This document shows, one piece after another, positions 8,849-17,215 of a DNA stretch of 64,000 nucleotides. The notes beneath the pieces are model-generated. The model ran no database searches and was not told the DNA's origin. It saw nothing but the letters and a program-made list of their open reading frames with translations. How positions within the stretch are numbered: position 1 is the stretch's first letter; each line of letters starts with the position of its first letter. The stretch lies in the NCBI GenBank assembly GCA_012103505.1, contig WLWP01000001.1:4216001-4280000 (forward strand). The letters are read 5' to 3'. The position numbers were made by a program, and so were the translations under genes. This DNA comes from Pseudomonadales bacterium (lineage in GTDB: Bacteria > Pseudomonadota > Gammaproteobacteria > Pseudomonadales > Azotimanducaceae).

Positions 8849-9886
8849 TCATTGTTTAATGCGTGCTTCGGCGGGTTCTATGCAACTGGATAATTGCAGT
8901 TTAAGGTCCTTAAGCTCTGGGTAGCGAGATAGGGATGTCACCATGCGTTTAAGTAGCGGCACGATATGGATCAAGTGTGTTGATTTATTGTCACGCAGGT
9001 GCAGGCGCGCAAAAATCCCTATGGCTTTGAGTTGGCGTTGATAGGCTGTGAAATCTAACATTCGGCGTACCTCTTCTTTGCTAAACGCACTGAGCCGATC
9101 GGTCCCCGAGAGAAAATAGTCCAGCCAATGATCAATTTCCTGCTCGTTAAAAAAGTAGTAGCAGTCATGGAGAAGGGAGGCGAGATCGTACAGACAGGAT
9201 CCTATGAGGGCATCCTGGAAGTCGACGATACCAAGCGTTTGGTCGTTGTAGAGTAGATTTCGGCAGTGATAGTCTCGGTGAACGCAACTTTTAGGTTGCA
9301 TATCTATCGCTGCCAGCAGTAGATCTGAACTTGCTTGGAAGCGCTTAATTTCTGGGCTTGTCGGCGTGATCGCTAGGAATTTTTGCACGAACCACTCGGT
9401 AAACAAACCCAGCTCCATGTGCAAACGATCGTCGTCATAGGGTTCTAGTGCGCTGTCGCGGACCGGTGCTAGAACATGCAACGTATCAATTGCAGATCGT
9501 AAGGCCGGATCCTGTGCCGCTGTCCCGTAGATCGTTTCAAAATCTTGTTGTCCGAGATCAGATAGGACGAACAATCCGAGGGTGGAGTTGTGGAGCACGA
9601 TTTCAGGGACGGGTAAACGATGCTCAAAAAGGACGGCTTGAATCGCTACGAATGCATCATTTCGCTCTAACTCAGGGGGACTGACCATTAGGATGAAAGT
9701 CTTATCGGAGTTCGCGCAGGCCACACGGTAAAAGCGGCGATGACTCGCTTCGACTCTCAGCGGTACAAACTCGTAACTCGATGCAAAGAGTTCGCTTAGC
9801 TGAGTTTCACACCATCTCTGTTGCACGTTTGTTAGGGATATTTGTTGCACGTTGTGATTATAACGGGCGAAGCAAACCTTTATCAT
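8849..9886 (-). CDS. amgK: MurNAc/GlcNAc anomeric kinase of peptidoglycan recycling
   Basis: This APH-like phosphotransferase has the kinase loop CVHRDYHCRNLLY and the metal-binding GIVDFQDALIG. It phosphorylates MurNAc at the anomeric position for MurU. I take the ATG at 9886, giving 346 residues, which is 6 bases from the divergent lptD ATG. In-frame GTG codons at 9850 and 9826 fit the typical AmgK N-terminus better and would leave room for a promoter. A TATAAT sits at 9857-9862 on the minus strand. A longer frame to 9994 would lie inside lptD and is rejected. Confidence 0.85.
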   Translation of the reverse strand: MIKVCFARYNHNVQQISLTNVQQRWCETQLSELFASSYEFVPLRVEASHRRFYRVACANSDKTFILMVSPPELERNDAFVAIQAVLFEHRLPVPEIVLHNSTLGLFVLSDLGQQDFETIYGTAAQDPALRSAIDTLHVLAPVRDSALEPYDDDRLHMELGLFTEWFVQKFLAITPTSPEIKRFQASSDLLLAAIDMQPKSCVHRDYHCRNLLYNDQTLGIVDFQDALIGSCLYDLASLLHDCYYFFNEQEIDHWLDYFLSGTDRLSAFSKEEVRRMLDFTAYQRQLKAIGIFARLHLRDNKSTHLIHIVPLLKRMVTSLSRYPELKDLKLQLSSCIEPAEARIKQ

Positions 9887-9892
9887 GGATAG

Positions 9893-12673
9893 ATGTTCCG
9901 TTGTTCGTACCACATCAAAGCCGTAGTAGCGGTTGGGCTCGCTTTGCTCGGATTTGCGGGCACCTCTTTTTTTGCCGAAGAAGTTTTGGCACAAGAAGGT
10001 GATCGACCTGATCCAGTAATTTGTCTGCCGAATTCGTCAGGCACCGGCTGGGACTGTCGCGAAGACGATGGCGTACGACCCGACACAAAAAGTGTCGCGG
10101 AGCGTTCCGCACGAGCGCGAGACGCTGAACTGTCTCGCAAGAAAGAAGAGCAAGCTCGCCGCGCGGCTGCTGAGGCAGACGCAATTAGTATTCAGGGTGA
10201 TACTAGTATCCAGGGTGGGACTGGGGACCCTGAATCCGATGGAGCTGGTGACAAACCGGCACCCGCAACATCGATGATGGGTGATGATCCAGCTGGTTGG
10301 TATCAGGAGAGCAAGCCTCGACCGGCCGATGAACAGCATCGGTTGAAAGCAGATTTAGCAGCGTCCTATTTCGTGACGAGCGAGTCCACCGGCTCGGATA
10401 AGTGCCATGGTGGGTACGTGGTCCGAGAATATCCCCACCCGTTAACTGCGCCGAATGAGTCATTTGTTGTAACAGCGGATGCAGATGGTTTGAGCTCGAT
10501 AATCGATGAATCCGTGTCGTTGCTTGGAAATGTCACGATCGAGCAAGGCAACCGTTTAATTTACGCCGGGCAAACTGAACTTGATCAAGAGACGATGATT
10601 GCGGCATTCCCACAGGGGCTCGTGATGGATCAACCGGGCATGGTTATGCAAGGTAGAAGTGCCAAAGTTGATCTCAGTTCTGATGAAGCGGACCTGGAAG
10701 ATGTACAGTTTGTGTTAACAGACATTGGGATGCGTGGTGGAGCACAAGAACTAAACCAAAATACAGATGGCGATTTGCTACTGCATAACAATCAATTTAC
10801 GCGGTGCGAACCAGGTGACAACGGCTGGCGTCTAAATACTTCTTCGTTGCTGATTGAAAAAGATGAGGTCTTCGGTACAGCGCGAAATGCAGTTTTGCGG
10901 ATGAAGTCAGTGCCTGTGTTCTACACACCTTACCTGAAATTTCCCGTGACAGGCGATCGTGTGTCAGGACTCTTGTTTCCTAACCTGAGTTATTCAGACG
11001 AGGATGGAGTGGATATTTCGGTGCCGTACTATCTCAATTTAGCGCCGAACTATGATGCGACAGTGATCCCACGTTACATCAGCAAGAGAGGAGCGAGCGT
11101 AGAGTCCGAGTTTAGGCATATGTCGTCGTGGCAGAGTTCGACTTTTGCCGCAAGCTTGTTACCCAAGGATAATGTTTACAACGGTGAGGTGAACCGTGAC
11201 GACTTTGATGAAGCGGGAGGTGAAGCTGCTTTTGGGCCGTTCGACTCGGCAGACCGCTGGCTTGGAAGTGTTGATCATCAAGGAAGAGTTGGTCCGTTTC
11301 GGACAATTGTGGATTACACAGCGGTCAGCGATAGAGACTATTTTAGCGATCTAGGCTCGGACCTTGGACTCTCAAGTCGCAGAGAACTCGAACGTCGAGG
11401 TGAGATTCGATATAGCCGTGGAGGTTTGTCTACACGGCTTTGGGCGCAGGGTTTTCAGCGTATCGATGAGATACAAATTGATGAATATGAGCGGCTGCCT
11501 GAGCTTGAAGTGAATTGGCGTCGTCGCTTAGTTGGGCCGTTGCAATTTAGTATTGCCTCGACGTGGGCGGATTTTGATCGGGACACAGAACGATTGAACG
11601 GCCTGGCTGCGGTGACTGGTTCCCGGCTTCATCTAGAACCACGGGTGAAAGTACCGTTTTCCTGGCCGTTTGGCTTCCTATCGTTCGGGGGTGGGTATCG
11701 CCACACGAGTTACGACCTGGAGCAAGATAGAAATGCAGCGGGACTACAGCTCCTCGACAGCAGCCCTGATCGAGGCATTGGTCTGGCACATGTTGATGGT
11801 GGTCTCTTCTTCGAGCGCGAACTTAACTGGTTTAACACGCCGTTGATACAGACCCTAGAGCCGAGGGTCTACTTTCTCTGGCAAGATTTTGAAGATCAGT
11901 CGCGGCTGCCTAAGTTCGACTCGTCACTGTTGACGTTCAACTACAGTCAGTTGTATCGCGACAATCGATTCTCTGGGATCGATCGAATCGCAGACACACG
12001 GCAAGTTTCTACTGGAGTTACGACTCGATTCGTCTCGGCAAACAATGGCCGAGAGTTTTTTCGCTTCTCTGTAGGCGAGATCTTTTACTTCCTGGATCGG
12101 CGTGTGACGCTGAACGATAGGACGACTGCAAACGAAAGGCAGAGCACATCAGCTTACGCGGCGGACATGACTGCCAGTATTGCTAAATCCTGGCGCCTCT
12201 ACGGTAACGTAGTTTGGGACCCGAATGACAATGAAGTCGACGAAGGGGGCGGTGGTATACAGTTCCGCCGGGATAATCGACGGATCGTGAACGTAGGGTT
12301 TAGGCACAATCGGGTAAGCAATGTGGAGCAGACAGATTTTTCCATGTACTGGCCGCTGACCGATTCGTTCGCAATCTTAGGCCGGTGGAACTATGACTTG
12401 GAAAGCGGTCGAACCATAGAGGGATTTGGCGGGATTGAATATGAAGATTGCTGCCTACAAGTTCGGTTAATGGCTAGACGTTTTCTAGAGAGTCGAACTG
12501 ACAACTTTGCTGAGGTGGAAGGGGATGATGGCATCTTTGTGCAGATCGTATTCAAAGGGCTTGCCGGGTTTGGAACTAAGGTAGAATCCGTGCTCGAGAG
12601 GGGTATCCGTGGGTACCGCAGCCCAGTACAAGGCGGTTATTTCTCGAACTATGGTTCAAATCGGTACCAGTAG
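9893..12673 (+). CDS. lptD: LPS-assembly protein LptD (outer-membrane beta barrel)
   Basis: This 926-residue outer-membrane protein, with LptE, inserts lipopolysaccharide into the outer leaflet. An N-terminal signal peptide covers about residues 1-33. An OstA-like beta-jellyroll follows (about 185-320, beginning VVTADADGLS), then a long barrel region. Cys44 and Cys55 near the N-terminus and the adjacent pair Cys853-Cys854 (EDCCLQ) fit the disulfide switch known from E. coli LptD. The length is close to Pseudomonas LptD rather than the 784 residues of E. coli. It is first in the lptD-surA-pdxA-rsmA-apaG-apaH series. Confidence 0.95.
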   Translation: MFRCSYHIKAVVAVGLALLGFAGTSFFAEEVLAQEGDRPDPVICLPNSSGTGWDCREDDGVRPDTKSVAERSARARDAELSRKKEEQARRAAAEADAISIQGDTSIQGGTGDPESDGAGDKPAPATSMMGDDPAGWYQESKPRPADEQHRLKADLAASYFVTSESTGSDKCHGGYVVREYPHPLTAPNESFVVTADADGLSSIIDESVSLLGNVTIEQGNRLIYAGQTELDQETMIAAFPQGLVMDQPGMVMQGRSAKVDLSSDEADLEDVQFVLTDIGMRGGAQELNQNTDGDLLLHNNQFTRCEPGDNGWRLNTSSLLIEKDEVFGTARNAVLRMKSVPVFYTPYLKFPVTGDRVSGLLFPNLSYSDEDGVDISVPYYLNLAPNYDATVIPRYISKRGASVESEFRHMSSWQSSTFAASLLPKDNVYNGEVNRDDFDEAGGEAAFGPFDSADRWLGSVDHQGRVGPFRTIVDYTAVSDRDYFSDLGSDLGLSSRRELERRGEIRYSRGGLSTRLWAQGFQRIDEIQIDEYERLPELEVNWRRRLVGPLQFSIASTWADFDRDTERLNGLAAVTGSRLHLEPRVKVPFSWPFGFLSFGGGYRHTSYDLEQDRNAAGLQLLDSSPDRGIGLAHVDGGLFFERELNWFNTPLIQTLEPRVYFLWQDFEDQSRLPKFDSSLLTFNYSQLYRDNRFSGIDRIADTRQVSTGVTTRFVSANNGREFFRFSVGEIFYFLDRRVTLNDRTTANERQSTSAYAADMTASIAKSWRLYGNVVWDPNDNEVDEGGGGIQFRRDNRRIVNVGFRHNRVSNVEQTDFSMYWPLTDSFAILGRWNYDLESGRTIEGFGGIEYEDCCLQVRLMARRFLESRTDNFAEVEGDDGIFVQIVFKGLAGFGTKVESVLERGIRGYRSPVQGGYFSNYGSNRYQ

Positions 12674-12688
12674 GTACTTGCGAGTGTA

Positions 12689-12716
12689 GGCAAAAAGAAG
12701 GCAAAAAAAGGCAAAA
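12689..12716 (+). repeat. three imperfect GGCAAAA direct repeats before surA
   Basis: The short lptD-surA spacer holds three purine-rich units each starting GGCAAAA, at 12689, 12700 and 12710, running into the surA ribosome-binding region. Copy-number change would alter spacing or ribosome loading, but nothing in the sequence proves a regulatory role. Confidence 0.6.
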
Positions 12717-12718
12717 GG

Positions 12719-13999
12719 ATGAAGATGTTTAAGAAATTGGTGGGAACGATACTGTTGTGTGTATCCATGCCTGCGTTTGCTGTGTACCAGGACCTCGATG
12801 CCATCGTTGCGGTTGTTGAAGAAGATGTGGTTTTAGCGTCTGAGTTACGTACGCGTTTCCAGCAGATCGTAAAGCAGATGGAATCGCAGAAAATGCAAGT
12901 TCCACCCAATGAGATATTACTCAGCCAAATCATGGAGCGGCTGATCATTGAAAGTCTACAGCGACAAGAAGCTGAGAACCGCGGTGTTGTTATTGATGAT
13001 GAGACTTTGACACGTGCAGTGATGTCTTTCGCCGAGCAAAACAACATGACGCTCGAGAATTTCGAACAGGCGCTAATCGCGGATGGGACGAGTTATCGAC
13101 AGTTCCGAGAAGAGATTCGTGGCGAGATCATGATCAATCGGTTGCAGCGTAACTTGATCAACCGACGGATCTCGATTTCTGAACAAGATGTGCAAGGACT
13201 GTTGAATTCACCTTTTTACAAGGAGATGTTCTCTGACGAATATCGAGTTGGACACATACTGTTGTCGCTTGAGTCCGGTGCCAGTGAATCGGCCGTGGCT
13301 GCAGCTGAGACCAAGGGCGCCAGTATTGTTAGAGAGCTGCGCGAGGGTGCTGACTTTGCGCAATCTGCGGTAGAAAACTCATCGTCGTCGACTGCCTTGG
13401 AAGGTGGCGATCTGGGTCTTCGGAAGGCTGCTGAGTTGCCAAGTCTGTTTGTAGAGACAGTGCTTGAAATGAATGTGGGAGACGTTGCGGAACCGATACA
13501 AACGTCTGGCGCCATTCACATAATAAAATTGTTGGAGCGGAAGGGCGCGGGTACACAAAGAGAGAGCCAGAGCTTGGTTCGTCACATACTTGTGCAACCG
13601 TCTGCAATCCGTTCTGAAGAGGAAACTGAGGCGCTCATACGTAGCATCAAAGCAGAGCTCGATGCGGGCGGCGATTTTTCAGAGCTGGCAGAGCAGCACT
13701 CTGAGGATCCCTCGAGCGCGCTCAACGGTGGCTCGTTGGGATGGTCGGCGCCTGGCGCTTTTGTCCCTAAATTTACTGAAACGATGCTTGCGATGAACAA
13801 GGACCAGCTCAGCGAACCGTTTCAGACGGAATTCGGCTGGCACGTGCTTGAGGTTCTTGATCGTCGTGAGGAAGACATGAGTGAAGAAGCGCGAGAAAAC
13901 ATGGCGATGGAGATATTGCATCGGCGTCGTTTTGAGGAAGAGCAACAAGAGTGGCTCAAAGAACTTCGTGATGAGGCGTTTGTCGAAATACGCATGTAA
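12719..13999 (+). CDS. surA: periplasmic peptidyl-prolyl isomerase and outer-membrane protein chaperone SurA
   Basis: This 426-residue chaperone has a signal peptide ending near MPAFA. An N-terminal SurA domain carries the typical DAIVAVVEEDVVLASEL start. Two parvulin domains begin at YRVGHILLS (about 175) and LVRHILVQ (about 286). It escorts outer-membrane proteins, including LptD encoded just upstream. A second ATG at 12725 has better spacing from the AAGGA sequence and may be the true start, shortening the protein by two residues. Confidence 0.95.
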   Translation: MKMFKKLVGTILLCVSMPAFAVYQDLDAIVAVVEEDVVLASELRTRFQQIVKQMESQKMQVPPNEILLSQIMERLIIESLQRQEAENRGVVIDDETLTRAVMSFAEQNNMTLENFEQALIADGTSYRQFREEIRGEIMINRLQRNLINRRISISEQDVQGLLNSPFYKEMFSDEYRVGHILLSLESGASESAVAAAETKGASIVRELREGADFAQSAVENSSSSTALEGGDLGLRKAAELPSLFVETVLEMNVGDVAEPIQTSGAIHIIKLLERKGAGTQRESQSLVRHILVQPSAIRSEEETEALIRSIKAELDAGGDFSELAEQHSEDPSSALNGGSLGWSAPGAFVPKFTETMLAMNKDQLSEPFQTEFGWHVLEVLDRREEDMSEEARENMAMEILHRRRFEEEQQEWLKELRDEAFVEIRM

Positions 14000-14002
14000 C
14001 GC

Positions 14003-14977
14003 ATGCTAGTAATTACTCCAGGCGAACCTGGCGGGGTTGGGCCAGATATTGCGTTGCGCCTATTTGCACTAGCGCGGCAACAACCGGCTCTCGTGATTGC
14101 CGATCCTGAACTATTGCGGGCTCGAGCAGACATGTTGGGTCTCGCGATGAATTTTGAAATCTATCAGAACAATCGCGCGAGTCTAGACGCAGGCGTCATG
14201 ACGATTCTGCCCTGTCCGATCGCGGGAAGCTGCGTGCCAGGACTCCTCGACACAAAGAACGTCGTTGGCGTGATGAAGGCGTTGGACCGCGCAATCGACG
14301 GTTGTTTGGACGGCGAGTTTTCAGGTTTGGTCACGGGACCGATGCAAAAGTCAGTTGTTAACGATGCCGGTGTCACTTTTACGGGCCATACTGAATACCT
14401 TGCGGAACGAAGCGGGACTGAGGATGTGGTCATGCTTCTCGCCAACTCGAAAATGAAAGTGGCCTTGGCAACTACTCACTTAGCCCTGAAGGATGTGCCT
14501 GCAGCATTGACCTCTGAGTTATTGACACGTCGACTACGTATCCTTGCTTCCGATCTTCGAGAGAGATTTCAGCTTCCTAACCCAACAATTGTGGTTGCCG
14601 GTCTGAATCCCCATGCTGGCGAGAACGGACATTTAGGAATGGAGGAGATTGAAGTCATCGAACCTGCGTGTGATGCGCTCCGAGCCGAGGGAATGAATAT
14701 TGTCGGTCCACTTCCTGCAGACACGCTTTTTACGAAACGACATCTTGAAGGTTGTGATGCCGTAATGGCCATGTTCCATGATCAGGGTCTCCCCGTACTT
14801 AAATATTCGGGTTTTGGTGAAGCGGTCAATATCACGCTTGGCTTGCCGTTTGTCAGAACTTCCGTTGATCATGGCACTGCGATAGATATTGCAGGGACCG
14901 GAGTGGTTGATTGTTCGAGTATGCAAGCTGCGATCGCGATGGCTGGGAAGTTGACTCGTTCCAATGAAAGCTCGTAA
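14003..14977 (+). CDS. pdxA: 4-hydroxythreonine-4-phosphate dehydrogenase
   Basis: This 324-residue enzyme of pyridoxal 5-phosphate synthesis starts LVITPGEPGGVGPDIAL. Metal-binding histidines are visible in TTHLALKDVP, GLNPHAGENG and MFHDQGLPVLKY. It follows surA by 3 bases, and its end overlaps the rsmA start by 14 bases. The surA-pdxA-rsmA order is classical for gammaproteobacteria. Confidence 0.95.
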   Translation: MLVITPGEPGGVGPDIALRLFALARQQPALVIADPELLRARADMLGLAMNFEIYQNNRASLDAGVMTILPCPIAGSCVPGLLDTKNVVGVMKALDRAIDGCLDGEFSGLVTGPMQKSVVNDAGVTFTGHTEYLAERSGTEDVVMLLANSKMKVALATTHLALKDVPAALTSELLTRRLRILASDLRERFQLPNPTIVVAGLNPHAGENGHLGMEEIEVIEPACDALRAEGMNIVGPLPADTLFTKRHLEGCDAVMAMFHDQGLPVLKYSGFGEAVNITLGLPFVRTSVDHGTAIDIAGTGVVDCSSMQAAIAMAGKLTRSNESS

Positions 14978-15746
14978 ACGCTTCGGGCAACATTTCCTCA
15001 CAGATGAAGGCGTTCTGGCGCGCATAGCGGATGCTGTTGGCGTTGAAGAAGGTGATGTCGTGCTGGAGATTGGTCCGGGCCAAGGCGCGCTAACGGAATT
15101 GCTCTATGGCGTGCCATCCGTACGTTATGTAGGTGTAGAAATAGATCGGGATTTCATCCCGCATTTAGCAGCGCGCTTTCCAGAGCTAGAACTCGTTAAT
15201 GAAGATATCCTGAGAATTGATCTAAACGGGATTCTCCAGACAGAACGCGCCCGCCTTGTTGGTAATTTGCCCTACAACATCTCCTCGCTTTTGCTTCTTA
15301 AACTTGCTGAATGGGTCAGAGATACCCCCGGCGTGATGCAAGACAGCCATTTCATGGTCCAGCGCGAATTAGCGGCTCGTATGTGCGCGATACCTGGCAA
15401 CAAAGACTGGGGACGTCTGAGTGTCATGGTCCAACTCATGTTTGACATTGAATATCTGTTTGACGTGGCACCTGAAAGCTTCAATCCGCCCCCCAAAGTA
15501 TGGTCGGGGGTCATCCGACTCAGACCCACGGCGCGGTGGCAGGATGTTACGAGTGACACTATCCGCAAAATAGACGATGTGTGTAAGAGAGCGTTTAGCG
15601 GCCGTCGCAAAAAGCTATCCAATGCGTTAAAGCACTTTGAAATTGATTGGGATGGCTTGGGTATTGATGGCACGAAACGTGCTGATGATGTGAGCATTGC
15701 AGAATTTGTTACTCTAGCGAACAACGCTGTGATCAACCCAAACTAA
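14964..15746 (+). CDS. rsmA: 16S rRNA dimethyladenosine transferase
   Basis: This 260-residue SAM-dependent enzyme (KsgA) dimethylates two adjacent adenines near the 3' end of 16S rRNA during small-subunit maturation. The N-terminus KRFGQHFLTD, SAM motif EIGPGQGALTE and catalytic NLPYNISS are all present. The start ATG lies inside the end of pdxA, so translation is probably coupled. The length is normal. Confidence 0.96.
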   Translation: MKARKRFGQHFLTDEGVLARIADAVGVEEGDVVLEIGPGQGALTELLYGVPSVRYVGVEIDRDFIPHLAARFPELELVNEDILRIDLNGILQTERARLVGNLPYNISSLLLLKLAEWVRDTPGVMQDSHFMVQRELAARMCAIPGNKDWGRLSVMVQLMFDIEYLFDVAPESFNPPPKVWSGVIRLRPTARWQDVTSDTIRKIDDVCKRAFSGRRKKLSNALKHFEIDWDGLGIDGTKRADDVSIAEFVTLANNAVINPN

Positions 15747-15779
15747 GAGCTGGAGAGAATCATCGATACAGGTAGTTCA

Positions 15780-16142
15780 TTGATTGATATAACAGTAAAA
15801 ACGAAGCACCTCGCCGATCAGTCTGACGCGAACGAAGAGCGTTTTGTGTTCGCGTATACCATCACGATAACTAATCATAGAAAACAATCTGCCCAACTAT
15901 TAAATCGACACTGGGTGATAACCGATGCCACCGGTAGTGTTGAAGAAGTACGCGGCGAAGGGGTGGTTGGGCATCAGCCGAATCTAGCCCCAGGTGAGTC
16001 GTTCGAATACACCAGTGGCGCGATTTTGAAAACTCCAGTCGGCTCGATGGAAGGTAGTTACGAGTTCTCAAATGGCCAGGGCGAACTATTTAGTGCACCG
16101 ATACCCGTTTTCTCACTCAGCGTCCCTAATTTGGTGCATTAG
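15780..16142 (+). CDS. apaG: ApaG-family protein (CO2+/Mg2+ efflux-associated name, beta-sandwich)
   Basis: This 120-residue single-domain ApaG protein carries the conserved RHWVITDATG and VRGEGVVGHQP motifs. The fold is fibronectin-like and the biochemical role in bacteria is unclear. The start appears to be a TTG, with AGGTAG a few bases upstream and a stronger GGAGAG farther up. Its stop overlaps the apaH GTG start by one base. Confidence 0.9.
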   Translation: MIDITVKTKHLADQSDANEERFVFAYTITITNHRKQSAQLLNRHWVITDATGSVEEVRGEGVVGHQPNLAPGESFEYTSGAILKTPVGSMEGSYEFSNGQGELFSAPIPVFSLSVPNLVH

Positions 16143-16963
16143 TGGCTACCTACGCTGTAGGTGACTTACAAGGTTGCTTGGCTGAGTTTGAGCAACTCTT
16201 GGAAGTGATGTCATTTGGTCAAGAAGACCAGCTGTGGCTTGTTGGTGATCTTGTCAACCGCGGTCCCCGCTCCAAAGAAATGCTCGAGACGATCATCTCA
16301 ATGGATCGGCAGGTTGTAACTGTACTTGGTAATCACGACCTTCATTTTCTCGCCATACACGATGGCGGACACAAGCCGTCGCGGTCAGATACGTTCGATG
16401 AAATGTTGGCGAGCCCTCGTGTTGACGAATATACAAATTGGTTGCGTCGTCAAAAGTTGGCGCACTCTGATCGGAGCCTTGGATTTACGATGACGCATGC
16501 AGGCATTCCTCATATTTGGACAGTGGAAGAGGCGTTGGCATTTGCATCTGAAGTTGAAGCGGTTCTGCGAGGTGATGGTGTAGTCAGCTACCGCGAGTAT
16601 TGTGAGACTTTGTACGGTAACGAGCCTGCGTTGTGGGATGACGATTTGGAAGGAATGGCTAGGATCCGGCTGATAACAAACTATCTAACGAGAATGCGGT
16701 TGATAGGTGACAGAGGCCTCCTCGACTTTAGTCATAAAGGTGCTCTAGCAGATGCACCCTCCGGGTGGTCGCCGTGGTTCGAACTTAACCCAAAACGAGC
16801 AGAAACCCTTGTTTTTGGGCATTGGGCAGCGCTCGATGGTGATACAGGATTGTCTAACACCATAGCGATCGATACAGGCTGTGTTTGGGGCCGAAAGATG
16901 ACAGGGATCTGTCTCGAAACGCGAGAGATATACTCCGTTCCGGCGGCACAGGGGTATAGTTAG
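16142..16963 (+). CDS. apaH: bis(5'-nucleosyl)-tetraphosphatase, symmetrical
   Basis: This 273-residue metallophosphatase hydrolyses Ap4A and related dinucleotides, and can remove Np4 caps from RNA. The phosphoesterase motifs GDLQGC, GDLVNRGPRS and GNHD are all at the N-terminus. A GTG start overlaps the apaG TAG (TAGTG). It is the last gene of the lptD-to-apaH series, followed by about 250 bases before prkA. Confidence 0.94.
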   Translation: MATYAVGDLQGCLAEFEQLLEVMSFGQEDQLWLVGDLVNRGPRSKEMLETIISMDRQVVTVLGNHDLHFLAIHDGGHKPSRSDTFDEMLASPRVDEYTNWLRRQKLAHSDRSLGFTMTHAGIPHIWTVEEALAFASEVEAVLRGDGVVSYREYCETLYGNEPALWDDDLEGMARIRLITNYLTRMRLIGDRGLLDFSHKGALADAPSGWSPWFELNPKRAETLVFGHWAALDGDTGLSNTIAIDTGCVWGRKMTGICLETREIYSVPAAQGYS

Positions 16964-17133
16964 ACATCTTGGCATTTAACTTAACTGTCTGGCTGGCTGG
17001 TTAAAAGTACAGTTACTAGACGGTAGCTCAGCGATCTGGGCGACAACACATCACGCCGTTTGAAACTTCTCGAATCACTTCTACTCTAAGTTATAAGGAC
17101 CCTAAATCTTTCGTTTGAAGATTGTTAGGGTTG

Positions 17134-17153
17134 CACACGTGATGTGTGTACAC
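17134..17153. promoter_or_regulatory. overlapping inverted repeats upstream of prkA
   Basis: CACAC and GTGTG arms separated by 5 bases (17134-17148) overlap a perfect 8-base palindrome GTGTACAC (17146-17153). They lie 63-82 bases before the prkA start, in the 252-base apaH-prkA gap. An operator or a leader hairpin is possible. I saw no sigma-54 -24/-12 consensus in the gap. Confidence 0.3.
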
Positions 17154-17215
17154 GAATCGGTTTAGCGGTTCGAGAAGTAAGTGCGCCGCTAGGCCCAAAT
17201 CAAGGAGAATTTGGC

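Noticed and set aside
16983..17015. Inverted repeat AACTGT...ACAGTT after apaH as a terminator
   Set aside because: Loop of about 20 bases and no T-run; not a convincing rho-independent terminator.
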